A stretch of 64,000 nucleotides of DNA from Halobacteriales archaeon QS_1_68_20. GTDB lineage: Archaea; Halobacteriota; Halobacteria; Halobacteriales; PXRE01. The notes under the pieces were generated by a model that did not search any database, was not told where the DNA came from, and saw only the letters and a list, made by a program, of their open reading frames with translations. Both the position numbers and the translations under genes were made by a program. This document shows positions 24,422 through 32,474 of this stretch, in pieces (the first letter of the stretch is position 1; the number at the start of each line of letters is the position of its first letter). The stretch spans positions 1 through 64,000 of the forward strand of contig PXRE01000006.1 in the NCBI GenBank assembly GCA_003021085.1, written 5' to 3'.

Positions 24422-26143
24422 ATGCCCCGGGACAGGACGCTGGTCTACGGGCTGACCTTCACGGTGGCCCTCTGTAGCATCGTCTACGAGCTCATCTACT
24501 CGGAGATGCTGACCGTCGTGTTCGGCGGTCGAGCGGTCCGCTACGCCATCACCATCGGCCTGTTCCTGTTCTTCCTGGGGCTGGGCGCGTTCGCGTTCGA
24601 CGACCTGGGCGACGCCCGGGAGAACTTCTTCCGCGTCGAGGGGTACCTCGCCGTCGCCGGGCCCGCGGGTCTGCTGTACCTCGTCTACCTCAACGCCGTA
24701 CCCGTCGGCGACGTAGAGATACCCCGCAACGTCTCGCTGGTGCTGTCGCACCTGCCGGTCGTGGTCGTCGGTTTCCTCTCCGGGCTGGAGATTCCCCTCC
24801 TGACGGCGTTGCTGGAAGAGGTCGGCGAGGACGAACCCCTGGCCCCGATGGCCCGCCGGGGCGTGGACGGCGCCCGGCGGGTGCTCCGGTCGCTCCTGGC
24901 GGGGCCGTTCGTCGTCGACGACGGCACCTCGGGGGACCCGGACGCCTTCTCGGCGGTCCTGGGGATGGACTACCTGGGCAGCCTCGTCGGGACCGTCGCG
25001 TACGCGCTGTGGCTGTTCCCCGAACTCGGCCTGTTCCCCTCGGTGTTCGTCCTCGGGATGTTGAACGCCGTCGCCGCGCTGGCGTTCGCGGCACGCTTCG
25101 GCGACCGCCGGACGGTGCTGGGAGACAGCGTGTCCGTCCGGGTCGGCGGCGGCAGCGCGGTGCTGACGGCGGCCGTCCTCGTGCTGGCGGCCGTCTACGG
25201 CGGGGTCGTCCTCGACGGCGAGCGCGTCGAGTCGGCCATGACCGAGACGTACCTCGAAGCCAGCATCGAGAACGAGTACCCCGGCCAACAGATGGACGTC
25301 GAGGTGACCGAACACTTCACCACCCGTTACCAGGAGGTGACGCGGTACCGCCGGACCTGGACCGGCGACCGGCGCGACTGGGCCGGGCCGGGGCAGACGG
25401 AGACCTGCCTGCGACTGGACGGCCAGCTACAGCTCTGTGAGAACTGGGTCCGCCCGTACCACCGGGGCCTCGTCGACGTGCCCGCGTCGCTGTTCGAGGA
25501 CTTCGGTGACAAGAAGGTCCTGCTGGTCGGCGGCGGGGACTTCGTCGCCGTCGACCACCTCCGGGAGTACGGCGTCACCGTCGACCAGGTCGACATCGAC
25601 CGGGAGTTCATGGCGTACGCCCGCAACAGTTCGTTCCTCTCGCGGTACCACCAGGGCGCGTACCGCTACGAGAACCTGACCACCATCGTCGACGACGCGT
25701 TCTCGTACCTCCAGGAGACCGACGAGCGCTACGACCTGATCCTGCTGGACGTGCCGGGCATCCGCAACGACGAACTCCTGTCGCTGTACTCCGTGGAGTT
25801 CTACGAACTGCTGGCGGACCACCTCAGCGACGACGGCCTGGTGGTGACGTGGGCGTACTCCCGCACGCAGTTCGCCGAGCACCACCACGTGTACATGAAC
25901 ACGGTCGAGGAGGCCGGCTTCGAGCGCTACGCGTCCTACCGCACGTACGGCGACCTGAACGGTGACGGCGACGACGAACCCGTCGAACGGTACTACGTGC
26001 TGGCGACCGGCGAGTCCGCCGAGCGCTCGCTTCCCTCCGACGCCGACCGCGAACTGACGTGGCGACCGATCCCCCGCTACCGCGGGGTCGAACCGAACAG
26101 CATCTTCCACCCCAACTATGACATCATCGTCGACTTCCGGTGA
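24422..26143 (+). CDS. Membrane protein with C-terminal spermidine synthase-like domain
   Basis: The 573-residue protein has an N-terminal half of about seven membrane helices, starting LVYGLTFTVALCSIVYELIYSEM, a motif typical of membrane-fused spermidine synthase homologues. A C-terminal Rossmann methyltransferase-like domain follows: KKVLLVGGGDFVAVDHL, DQVDIDREF, VDDAFSYLQ and DLILLDVPGIRNDE. The aminopropyltransferase gatekeeper pattern is GGGD followed by D-x-D, which is present. Fused proteins of this sort are not proven polyamine synthases. I use ATG 24422; the longer ORF-track version includes shadow sequence. Its stop lies inside the next gene. Confidence 0.8.
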   Translation: MPRDRTLVYGLTFTVALCSIVYELIYSEMLTVVFGGRAVRYAITIGLFLFFLGLGAFAFDDLGDARENFFRVEGYLAVAGPAGLLYLVYLNAVPVGDVEIPRNVSLVLSHLPVVVVGFLSGLEIPLLTALLEEVGEDEPLAPMARRGVDGARRVLRSLLAGPFVVDDGTSGDPDAFSAVLGMDYLGSLVGTVAYALWLFPELGLFPSVFVLGMLNAVAALAFAARFGDRRTVLGDSVSVRVGGGSAVLTAAVLVLAAVYGGVVLDGERVESAMTETYLEASIENEYPGQQMDVEVTEHFTTRYQEVTRYRRTWTGDRRDWAGPGQTETCLRLDGQLQLCENWVRPYHRGLVDVPASLFEDFGDKKVLLVGGGDFVAVDHLREYGVTVDQVDIDREFMAYARNSSFLSRYHQGAYRYENLTTIVDDAFSYLQETDERYDLILLDVPGIRNDELLSLYSVEFYELLADHLSDDGLVVTWAYSRTQFAEHHHVYMNTVEEAGFERYASYRTYGDLNGDGDDEPVERYYVLATGESAERSLPSDADRELTWRPIPRYRGVEPNSIFHPNYDIIVDFR

Positions 26144-26594
26144 GGGCGGCCGCGACCTCCGGTTCGCGGTCGGGGACGGGCAGCCGACCATCCCGGATCT
26201 GACCGTCTACCGCCGCCGCGAACTCGACCTGCTGGGCGCTCCCGCGAAGTTCGCCGTCATCGGCAGTTCCCACTACGTCGCCGCCCCCGAACTGGGCTTC
26301 TACGAGACGGCCTCCTGCAAGTCCCTGGGGAACGTCGATCCTGCCGTCCTGTCGCTGTCTGAGGACCTGGCGCGTACCTTCGGCTGGGACGCCGGGGACG
26401 TGACGGGCCGGACCGTGATCGAGACCGAACCCCTCTCGGCGTTCCCCCGGGACCGCGCGTACGACCTCCGGTACGACTTCGAGCGCCGGGCGACGACTGC
26501 CATCGCCGTCGGCGACGGCGCCTTCGAGACCTACCACACCTACCCCGAACTCGACCTGACGCTGTACACGGAGACGACCCTGCGACGGCGGTAG
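26118..26594 (+). CDS. DUF2617-like protein
   Basis: The 158-residue protein shows FAVIGSSHYVAAPELGFYETASC and, near the C-terminus, ATTAIAVGDGAFETYHTYPELDLTLYTETT (quoted here as adjoining blocks). Both resemble the VLGASHVV...TxxC and WRTWHAYP-x2-GELVxTxT patterns I associate with DUF2617. Function unknown. The start overlaps the end of the upstream spermidine-synthase-like gene by 26 nt, which suggests translational coupling and a shared role. Confidence 0.6.
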   Translation: MTSSSTSGEGGRDLRFAVGDGQPTIPDLTVYRRRELDLLGAPAKFAVIGSSHYVAAPELGFYETASCKSLGNVDPAVLSLSEDLARTFGWDAGDVTGRTVIETEPLSAFPRDRAYDLRYDFERRATTAIAVGDGAFETYHTYPELDLTLYTETTLRRR

Positions 26595-26661
26595 GCCGGG
26601 ACGCGGCCTCCGGAACCCGAACACCCCAATCAGTTAAGCGCTGGCCCGCGAGGGTGCCAGT

Positions 26662-27411
26662 ATGTTCGGGGACGACAAGGACGAGCGCGTCGGCGACGTG
26701 GTCGTGGCGGACGGCCGGGACGTGACCGTCGACGGTGCCCAGGACGTCTTCGTCGCCGCTGGCGCGGTCGACGGCGAGTTCGTCGTTGAGGACGCGGCGG
26801 ACGTGTTCGTGACCGACGCGGTCACCGAGGAAGTCGCCCGGGACCGCGTCGTCGAGGGCGACGCGAGCGTCGAAGACGCCGAGGACGTCCGGGTCGAATC
26901 AGGCGGCGCGACCGGCGACGTCACCGTCCGCGACGCCGAGGACGCCTGGATCGCTCACACCGACGGGACGACGGTCCGGCACGCCGAGGACGTCTTCCTG
27001 GAGTCGGGCGCCGTAAAATCGGGCGACGTGACCGTCGTTGCCCCCCAGGACGTCGAACTCGAATCCGACGCCGTCGCGGGCGGCGAACTGGTCATCGAGC
27101 GCGCCGAGGACGTCGAAATCGGCCGGGACGCGGTCGCCGACGGGGCCGTGACGGTCGAGGGCGCCCAGGACGTCCGCTTCGAGGAAGACGCCGGCGTTCC
27201 GGAGGTGGCCGCCGAGAACCCCGAGGACGTCGACGTCGCGGCGGGCGGCGTCGCAGGGAGCGTCACCGAGGAGGAGTACGACGTCACCTACGAGGCCGCT
27301 CCGGGGCGCGTCCGCCTCGTCGACGTGGAGGACGTGGAGATTCCGCCGGGGGCCGTCGACGGCGACGTCTGGGTCTCCGACGCCGAGGCCGTCTACCGGG
27401 ACGAGGGCTGA
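26662..27411 (+). CDS. Short-repeat acidic protein, probable beta-solenoid
   Basis: The 249-residue protein is built from about ten imperfect repeats of roughly 20-28 residues with the pattern G-[DE]-[VL]-x-V-x-x-A-[EQ]-D-V, for example GDVVVADGRDVTVDGAQDV and GAVTVEGAQDVRFEEDAG. Regular Val/Gly/Asp spacing suggests a beta-helix or polymer-forming (bactofilin-like) strand array. There is no signal peptide or membrane segment, so it should be cytoplasmic. No family is recognised. Repeat-rich DNA here also makes the ORF track noisy. Confidence 0.7.
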   Translation: MFGDDKDERVGDVVVADGRDVTVDGAQDVFVAAGAVDGEFVVEDAADVFVTDAVTEEVARDRVVEGDASVEDAEDVRVESGGATGDVTVRDAEDAWIAHTDGTTVRHAEDVFLESGAVKSGDVTVVAPQDVELESDAVAGGELVIERAEDVEIGRDAVADGAVTVEGAQDVRFEEDAGVPEVAAENPEDVDVAAGGVAGSVTEEEYDVTYEAAPGRVRLVDVEDVEIPPGAVDGDVWVSDAEAVYRDEG

Positions 27412-27451
27412 CCCAGTTCTCCGAATCGACTGCACTGCTCAATCGAGCGGT

Positions 27452-27551
27452 GGTGGCCGGCACAGCCGCTTTCTGAGGTGGCCGGCACGTCCGGATTCGG
27501 AGGTATCCTGCACGACCCCATTCGGAGGTGGCCGGCAGATCCGCCAGGGTG
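27452..27551 (+). repeat. Array of four 25-bp units (GGTGGCCGGCAC plus 13-nt variable part) before stem-loop copy 3
   Basis: Units begin at 27452, 27477, 27502 and 27527. The first 12 nt of units 1, 2 and 4 match GGTGGCCGGCAC (unit 4 ends in G) and unit 3 is degenerate. The following 13 nt differ between units, two sharing ATTCGGA. The last unit runs directly into GGACTGAAAG of the stem-loop element, as at 15 kb. Confidence 0.75.
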
Positions 27552-27666
27552 GGACTGAAAGGGGCCGCGCGCTCGGCCCCGCCCGGACGACGCAAGCACC
27601 GCAGGGAGCGAAGCGACTGAGGAGCGCAGCGAGGCAACGTCCGGGGTCGAGCGCGCGGGGGCTTTC
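27549..27666 (+). repeat. Dispersed GAAAG/CTTTC stem-loop element, copy 3
   Basis: The ends are GTGGGACTGAAAGGGGC and GCGCGCGGGGGCTTTC. The arms GAAAGGGGCCGCGCGCTCG and CGAGCGCGCGGGGGCTTTC pair perfectly except for a symmetric GGG/GGG internal loop. The interior holds GACGCAAGCACCGCAGG, GAGCGAAGCGACTGAGG and CGCAGCGA. It ends 3 nt before the GTG used for the next gene. Confidence 0.78.
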
Positions 27667-27669
27667 TAC

Positions 27670-28407
27670 GTGGTGGTGTCCGAGAGGCCGTCAACGAAGC
27701 GCGCGGAGACTTTCGGGGCGCTCTACGTACGGAACTCGAACTATCCGACGCCTATCCGAATCGACCTCCCCGGGATTTACGTTCGGCACTGCGTATTCCA
27801 GCGCGTGAGCGTCGAGTTCGAGACGTCCGTAACAGGCGACCGCAAGAGCGTCGACCTCGGGGAGATAGACGGCGGCGTGGCGGTGGAGGGCGACCGCGTC
27901 TCCGTGTCGGGGACGCTGGTCGCCGACGCGGTGCCGCTGGCCATCCTTGGGGAGTCCACGTCCGTCACGATCGGGGGCGACGGCGGCACCGTGCGCCTCC
28001 ACCACGAGGGGAGTCGCAACTCCCTGACCGTCGCCCCGGAAATCGAGGTCGAGACCGTCGAGGACACCGGAAGTCGGTTGTCGGTCAGTCGGGACGAACG
28101 CCTCTCGACGGACACCGGGCCGTCGGACCTGGTCAGGCGCACGCGCGCGCAGGCCTACGGCGACCTCGGGTGGTTCGGGTACGCGACGGTCCGCTACCAG
28201 TCGGAGGCGTCCGACCAGGAGCAGTGCCGGTACTGCGGCCGCGAGGCCGACGAGATCGTCCACCGCCACGAGGAGACCGTCCTTTGCCTGTTCGGGGCCT
28301 GCCTGACGGTGAAACGCGGCGGCGTCTCCGACGAGTGCGAGTACTGCGCCGTGCGACTCGGCGATATCGAACTGAGCGAAGAAGAACGCCGCCGGATCTA
28401 CGACTGA
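27670..28407 (+). CDS. Hypothetical protein with C-terminal cysteine pairs
   Basis: The 245-residue protein has a beta-rich N-terminal two thirds with alternating Val/Ser/Thr strands (SVEFETSVTGDRKSVDL, GGVAVEGDRVSVSGTLVAD) and a C-terminal metal-binding-like region with CRYCGREADEIVHRHEE, then CLFGAC and CEYCAVRLGDIELSEEE. The paired CxxC motifs suggest a zinc ribbon. No family recognised. The GTG start follows the repeat element by 3 nt; a later start is possible because the first 20 residues are not distinctive. Confidence 0.65.
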   Translation: MVVSERPSTKRAETFGALYVRNSNYPTPIRIDLPGIYVRHCVFQRVSVEFETSVTGDRKSVDLGEIDGGVAVEGDRVSVSGTLVADAVPLAILGESTSVTIGGDGGTVRLHHEGSRNSLTVAPEIEVETVEDTGSRLSVSRDERLSTDTGPSDLVRRTRAQAYGDLGWFGYATVRYQSEASDQEQCRYCGREADEIVHRHEETVLCLFGACLTVKRGGVSDECEYCAVRLGDIELSEEERRRIYD

Positions 28408-28547
28408 CGGAAAACACCGCACCTCCAGGCGTTCCGGACCACGACGGTGTGCCGGAGCGGCGTCCCGTTTTCCTCGATCAGCCCATGTCGGATCGCCACT
28501 GGCCGCCAGCGCCGTCCGTTCCTTTCGACCACCGAGAATGCCCCACA

Positions 28548-28596
28548 GAGAAAGATAAATATATTAAGTATTAGAGTAAGTTTTAATTATCAGTGG
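28548..28596 (+). promoter_or_regulatory. AT-rich promoter region of the Tat-exported cysteine-rich-tail gene
   Basis: Sequence such as AAAGATAAATATATTAAGT and TTTTAATTATCAG gives about 50 nt of strongly AT-rich DNA 20-65 nt upstream of ATG 28615. A TATA box is likely within it, although the exact one is ambiguous. It is among the most AT-rich segments of the window. Confidence 0.5.
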
Positions 28597-28614
28597 ATAT
28601 CTAGTCGGGGTGAG

Positions 28615-29463
28615 ATGCAGAAAAATGGCGCAAATCGACGAAACGTTCTGAAGAGACTCGGTGCGACGACTGTCGGGATCGGCCTGGCCGCCGGTTCGGC
28701 CTCGGCGACCCACTCGGTCGGTGGCGACGACGTCAAGGTCTACATCAGTTTCGCCCGTCCCGAAGACTCGAGCACCGCGAACAACGAGGTTTACGACGCG
28801 CTCGACGGCTTCCTCACGCGTCTGGAGAACGAGGGTGCGATCCCTGGGTACGACCTCTCGGTCGCCACGTACGCGTGGTCGGAGATCTCCGACGACCCGG
28901 GGCGGAGCGACGACCCCTGTGACCCCGGTCCACTGTACGACAACGTGAGCGAGAACGATTACTACGACGTCCGGCTCTACGTGACCGACGAGGCGATGTA
29001 TGCGGGTGCCGAGCACGAACACGCGTGGGACGACACGGCGGCGGACGCCTGGGTCGGGACGTCCGGCAACTACAACGTCGACACCGACGACGTCACCGGC
29101 CGGATCAAGAACGCCTCGATCCAGGAGACGGCCCACACGATGATCGACACCGAGTGTATCGTGGATCCCTACGATAGCGATCACAGCGGCGACCAGGAAC
29201 ACGCCCTGGGGAAGATATACAGCGGCTCGCCCCACTACAGGGAGGCCTCGCCCATGCTGGTGTACTACGAGAGTAGCGAGGCCGGGTGTCGGAACAACGA
29301 CCTGACGGGGAAAGGCGACTGCACGTCCACGGCCGACTGGAAGGAGGGGACTCACACCCAGTACCTGACAGACTGTCCCGTGACGGCCATCAAGAAGAGT
29401 TTCTGCAAGAACTGGGACCCCGACTGCACCAACCACTGTCCCTGTTCGGAAGACTGTAGCTGA
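28615..29463 (+). CDS. Tat-exported protein with cysteine-rich C-terminal tail
   Basis: The 282-residue protein starts MQKNGANRRNVLKRLGATTV with an AxA cleavage site (GSASA), so it is a probable Tat substrate released to the outside. The mature part begins HSVGGDDVKVYISFARPED and contains NASIQETAHTMIDTEC. The last 22 residues hold six cysteines (SFCKNWDPDCTNHCPCSEDC). A HExxH zinc-protease motif is absent, although QETAHTMID occupies a similar place. No family recognised. It has its own AT-rich promoter. The ATG gives the RR motif at residues 8-9, so I prefer it to the longer ORF. Confidence 0.75.
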   Translation: MQKNGANRRNVLKRLGATTVGIGLAAGSASATHSVGGDDVKVYISFARPEDSSTANNEVYDALDGFLTRLENEGAIPGYDLSVATYAWSEISDDPGRSDDPCDPGPLYDNVSENDYYDVRLYVTDEAMYAGAEHEHAWDDTAADAWVGTSGNYNVDTDDVTGRIKNASIQETAHTMIDTECIVDPYDSDHSGDQEHALGKIYSGSPHYREASPMLVYYESSEAGCRNNDLTGKGDCTSTADWKEGTHTQYLTDCPVTAIKKSFCKNWDPDCTNHCPCSEDCS

Positions 29464-29571
29464 CCGATCCGTCGCTCCGTTTTCGGCCTCCGGACCGTGG
29501 TACCGACACCCAGGGGGTTCGCCGAGAGTGACGTTTATTACTGCCGGGTCGGCTATTTCGATTCGTAACTA

Positions 29572-30858
29572 GTGGCCTCCACGAGCGGCGGGTCCCTCCG
29601 CCTCTTCCGGAACCGCGAGTTCGTCGCGCTGGCCAGCACCGCCTTCGCACGGAGCCAGGCGTACTCGACCATCCTGATCGCGCTGGCGCTGTACGCCGAA
29701 CTGTTCGGCACGACCAGCACGGTCGAGGGCCTGTTCGGGACCGTGTTCGCCGTCGCCCAGCTGTTCATCGTGCTCCCCCTGGGACGATACATCGACACCA
29801 GCAACTCCAAACGGCTCCTGCTGGTCGGCCTCGGACTGAACGTCGCCGTGTTCGTCGGGTTCGCCATGGTCGATACCGTCGAGCACGTCCTGCTGGTGCG
29901 GCTCCTCCAGGGGGTCGGGGCCAGCCTCCTGTGGCTGACCGGGGGCGCGGTCACCGGCGAAATCGCACCCGACGAGGCCCGGGGCCTGTGGCTCGGGACC
30001 TACAACCAGGTCGGGGCGTTCTCTAGCCTGGCTGGGGACCTCGTCGGCGGCGTCCTGCTGTACACCGTCGGGTTCACCTGGACGTACGCCGCCCTCTCGC
30101 TGGTCACCGTCGGCGCGTTCGTCTCCGTTCTCCTCTTCCTCCGGGACGACCCCGGCGGCCAGGCCGACACCGAGGAGTCGACCGGCATCGAAACCTACCG
30201 GAAGTTACTCGGCCGGAAGGCCATCCGCGCGCTCGTGCTGTTCCGGCTCACCTTCGGGTTCGGCAAGATGGCGGTGATCGTGTTCGTCCCCATCTACGCG
30301 AAGACCGGCGGGTTCGGCATCACAGCCGCCGTCGTCGGCGGGATCATGGCCGGCGGCAAACTGACGAAGGCGCTCACCCAGGGGTACGTCGGCGACCTCA
30401 CCGACCGGATCGGCCGCCGGCACCACTTCGTGCTGGCGGGTGCGCTCGTCTACGCGCTCGGAACGGCCCTGATCCCGCTGGCGGAGTACGCCAGCCTCGT
30501 CTTCCCGACAGTCACCCTCCAGGGACTCGTGCTACCGCCCGCGTTCTTCGCGCTGTTCGGGGCCTACGCGGTGCTGGGCATCGCCGACAGTCTCCGCCTG
30601 CCCGCGAGCATGGCGCTGTTCGTCGAGGAAGGCGAGCACTTCGACGCCGTCGCCGGGAGCCTCTCGCTCCGCTCTATCGCCTGGAAGGTCGGCCAGATCG
30701 TCGGCCCCGTCACGGTCGGCGCCGTCTGGGACGCCACGTCGGTGTTCGCCGCGTTCTGGATCGCCGCCGGGATGCTGGTGTTCGCGGCCGTGACGTTCGC
30801 CGTCTCGTTCGGCGTCGAACCCGCCCCGGAGGCGGGGGCGGTGCCGGCCGACGACTGA
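29572..30858 (+). CDS. Major facilitator superfamily transporter
   Basis: The 428-residue protein has about twelve hydrophobic segments and the MFS loop motifs GRYIDTSNSKRLLLVG after TM2 and GDLTDRIGRRHHFVLAG after TM8. VRLLQGVGASLLWLTGGAVTGE resembles the TM4-TM5 region of drug/sugar exporters. The start is a GTG at 29572, about 20 nt after an AT-rich patch (TTCGATTCGTAACTAG). Substrate cannot be inferred and no regulator lies beside it. Confidence 0.88.
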   Translation: MASTSGGSLRLFRNREFVALASTAFARSQAYSTILIALALYAELFGTTSTVEGLFGTVFAVAQLFIVLPLGRYIDTSNSKRLLLVGLGLNVAVFVGFAMVDTVEHVLLVRLLQGVGASLLWLTGGAVTGEIAPDEARGLWLGTYNQVGAFSSLAGDLVGGVLLYTVGFTWTYAALSLVTVGAFVSVLLFLRDDPGGQADTEESTGIETYRKLLGRKAIRALVLFRLTFGFGKMAVIVFVPIYAKTGGFGITAAVVGGIMAGGKLTKALTQGYVGDLTDRIGRRHHFVLAGALVYALGTALIPLAEYASLVFPTVTLQGLVLPPAFFALFGAYAVLGIADSLRLPASMALFVEEGEHFDAVAGSLSLRSIAWKVGQIVGPVTVGAVWDATSVFAAFWIAAGMLVFAAVTFAVSFGVEPAPEAGAVPADD

Positions 30859-30992
30859 ACGAGGCCGACCCCGACCGAACGACCGTGATAGCCGGTGACT
30901 GATCGACCGGGCCTCCGCGCTCGCCGTCAGCACTTACAAGCGCAGAGAGGTATTTCAGGGGTCGTCTGCAGAGACTGTCCGGACCGCCTCGG

Positions 30993-31406
30993 TTACCGGG
31001 CGTCGGCCGTCGCTTTGTCCGTCCCGCCCTCCGCCATCGCGCCCTCACGCATCTCGTCGTCACTCGTTTCGTCGGCGCCCGTCTCGTCGTCGGCCATCTC
31101 CACGGCGTCCCCCTGTTCGAGGTGCCGGCCACCTCGGCGTCGGCGGAGCATCGACCGGCCGACCAGCGAGGTGACGGCTACCGCCGCGAGGACGGCCAGC
31201 GCCGAACGCGCGCGGGAGGTCGACGCCTCGTCGGGCATCTCCTCGTCCGCCGGCATCTCGTCCATCGCGTTCGCACCGGCCGCAGTCTCGCGGTCTCCGG
31301 TCCTCGTCTCGCTCGCCGCGTCTGCCGATTCCCCGTTGCCGGAGAACCTCGGTCCGACGCGAGCGCCGTCGAGGTGGAGTTCGAAGATGGTAATCTTTCG
31401 TGCCAT
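30993..31406 (-). CDS. Haloarchaeal hypothetical with one membrane helix
   Basis: The 137-residue protein starts MARKITIFELHLDGARVGPRF, an N-terminus I have seen in a haloarchaeal family of unknown function. It has an acidic middle (DEMPADEEMPDE), one hydrophobic helix (ARSALAVLAAVAVTSLVG) followed by RRRRGG, and an acidic Ala-rich tail. The ATG at 31406 is favoured because that start is conserved; the ORF track begins 31 codons earlier. The nearest gene on the same strand starts 900 bp upstream. Confidence 0.68.
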   Translation of the reverse strand: MARKITIFELHLDGARVGPRFSGNGESADAASETRTGDRETAAGANAMDEMPADEEMPDEASTSRARSALAVLAAVAVTSLVGRSMLRRRRGGRHLEQGDAVEMADDETGADETSDDEMREGAMAEGGTDKATADAR

Positions 31407-31504
31407 CCGTACAGACGCCTCGCAACCACATATAGACGTAGTGAGGCGTGGTAGCAGCGGGGTCCCAGCGCTCGTGCGACGTGGAAACGGCGGGGCCACA
31501 GCCC

Positions 31505-32323
31505 TCAGGCCGACTCCCAGAGGTACCCGGTGCCGACCTCCTGGGGTTCGACGTGGCCGTCGTCGGCCAGCGAGCGGAGTTCCTCCAGGGCCTCTTCAAC
31601 CGACAGTCCGTACACCGCGGCGACTTCCTGGGTGGCGACCCTACCCCGGGCCGCCTCGACGAACTCGGGGAGGGGCCGCGGGTCGTGTTCGTCGAGGCCG
31701 TCGGCGCGCTCGGTGAGCAGTTTCTCGAAACTGGCGAACGGCCGGTACCCCCGGAGGAGTTCCGCCCGGTCGTCGACCGAGACCAGGAACGCGGGCAGCG
31801 CCGTCACGCCGTGTTTGCGCTTCCGGCGGAGGTCCGCGTCGAAGGCCTCCCGGGCGCGGCCGTCGTCCAGCGCCGCGCGGAACCGCCCGACGTCCAGGCC
31901 GACCGACTCCGCGAGCGCGAGGAGGTCGTCCTCGTCGTCCAGCGGCCGGGCCTCCGCCGCGGCCGCCTCCCGGAGTCGCCGGAGGTACTCGTGGGCGAGG
32001 TCCCGGTCCTGTAGCGCGGCCGCCTCGAAGGCCAGGTTCGCCGGGAGGCTCGATGTCGGGGGATCGGTCTCCCAGACGGAGACGTCCACGGGCATCCCGT
32101 GGCGGTCCGACGCCGACAGCCAGTGGGGGATCACCTCCTCCGTCCAGTCACCCTCGTTGGCCGGGTCGTGGAAGTCCGCGAAGTCCTCGGCCAGCCCGCC
32201 CATGACGTACTCCAGCCGGAGCTGGTCGCGGTAGACCTCCCGTAGCTGCCTGACGACGGGTTCCGCACCCCAGCACCAGGTGCTGTACGGGTCGGTGAAC
32301 TCTGTCACCGTGACCCGGGCCAT
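31505..32323 (-). CDS. DsbA/FrnE-type thioredoxin-fold protein
   Basis: The 272-residue protein opens MARVTVTEFTDPYSTWCWGAEPV and has the FrnE-like blocks EYVMGGLAEDF, PANLAFEAAALQDRDLAHEYLRRLREA and the cis-Pro region GVTALPAFLVSVDD. In the usual active site the motif is CxxC; here it reads STWC with a single Cys, so a monothiol or isomerase-like role is possible. A helical C-terminal extension (EVAAVYGLSVEEALEELRSLADDGHV) resembles a small HTH. The ATG at 32323 precedes the thioredoxin strand directly; the longer ORF is not used. Confidence 0.82.
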   Translation of the reverse strand: MARVTVTEFTDPYSTWCWGAEPVVRQLREVYRDQLRLEYVMGGLAEDFADFHDPANEGDWTEEVIPHWLSASDRHGMPVDVSVWETDPPTSSLPANLAFEAAALQDRDLAHEYLRRLREAAAAEARPLDDEDDLLALAESVGLDVGRFRAALDDGRAREAFDADLRRKRKHGVTALPAFLVSVDDRAELLRGYRPFASFEKLLTERADGLDEHDPRPLPEFVEAARGRVATQEVAAVYGLSVEEALEELRSLADDGHVEPQEVGTGYLWESA

Positions 32324-32474
32324 GACACTTCGTTGACGTTGGGTGGCCTTGTGATTTCTGGCCCGCCGACCGGAAACAGGCGCCCCCCGACAGTCGCCGC
32401 GACCGCCACGATCCACGGCCGGTGGCCCGCGCCGTCAACAGAAGGTTTATTCCGCACTTCGGCTACGCTCGGTC

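Noticed and set aside
27452-27551. CRISPR array interpretation of the 25-bp units
   Set aside because: The repeat is only 12 nt and the variable part 13 nt, both too short for known CRISPR systems, and there is no leader or cas gene.
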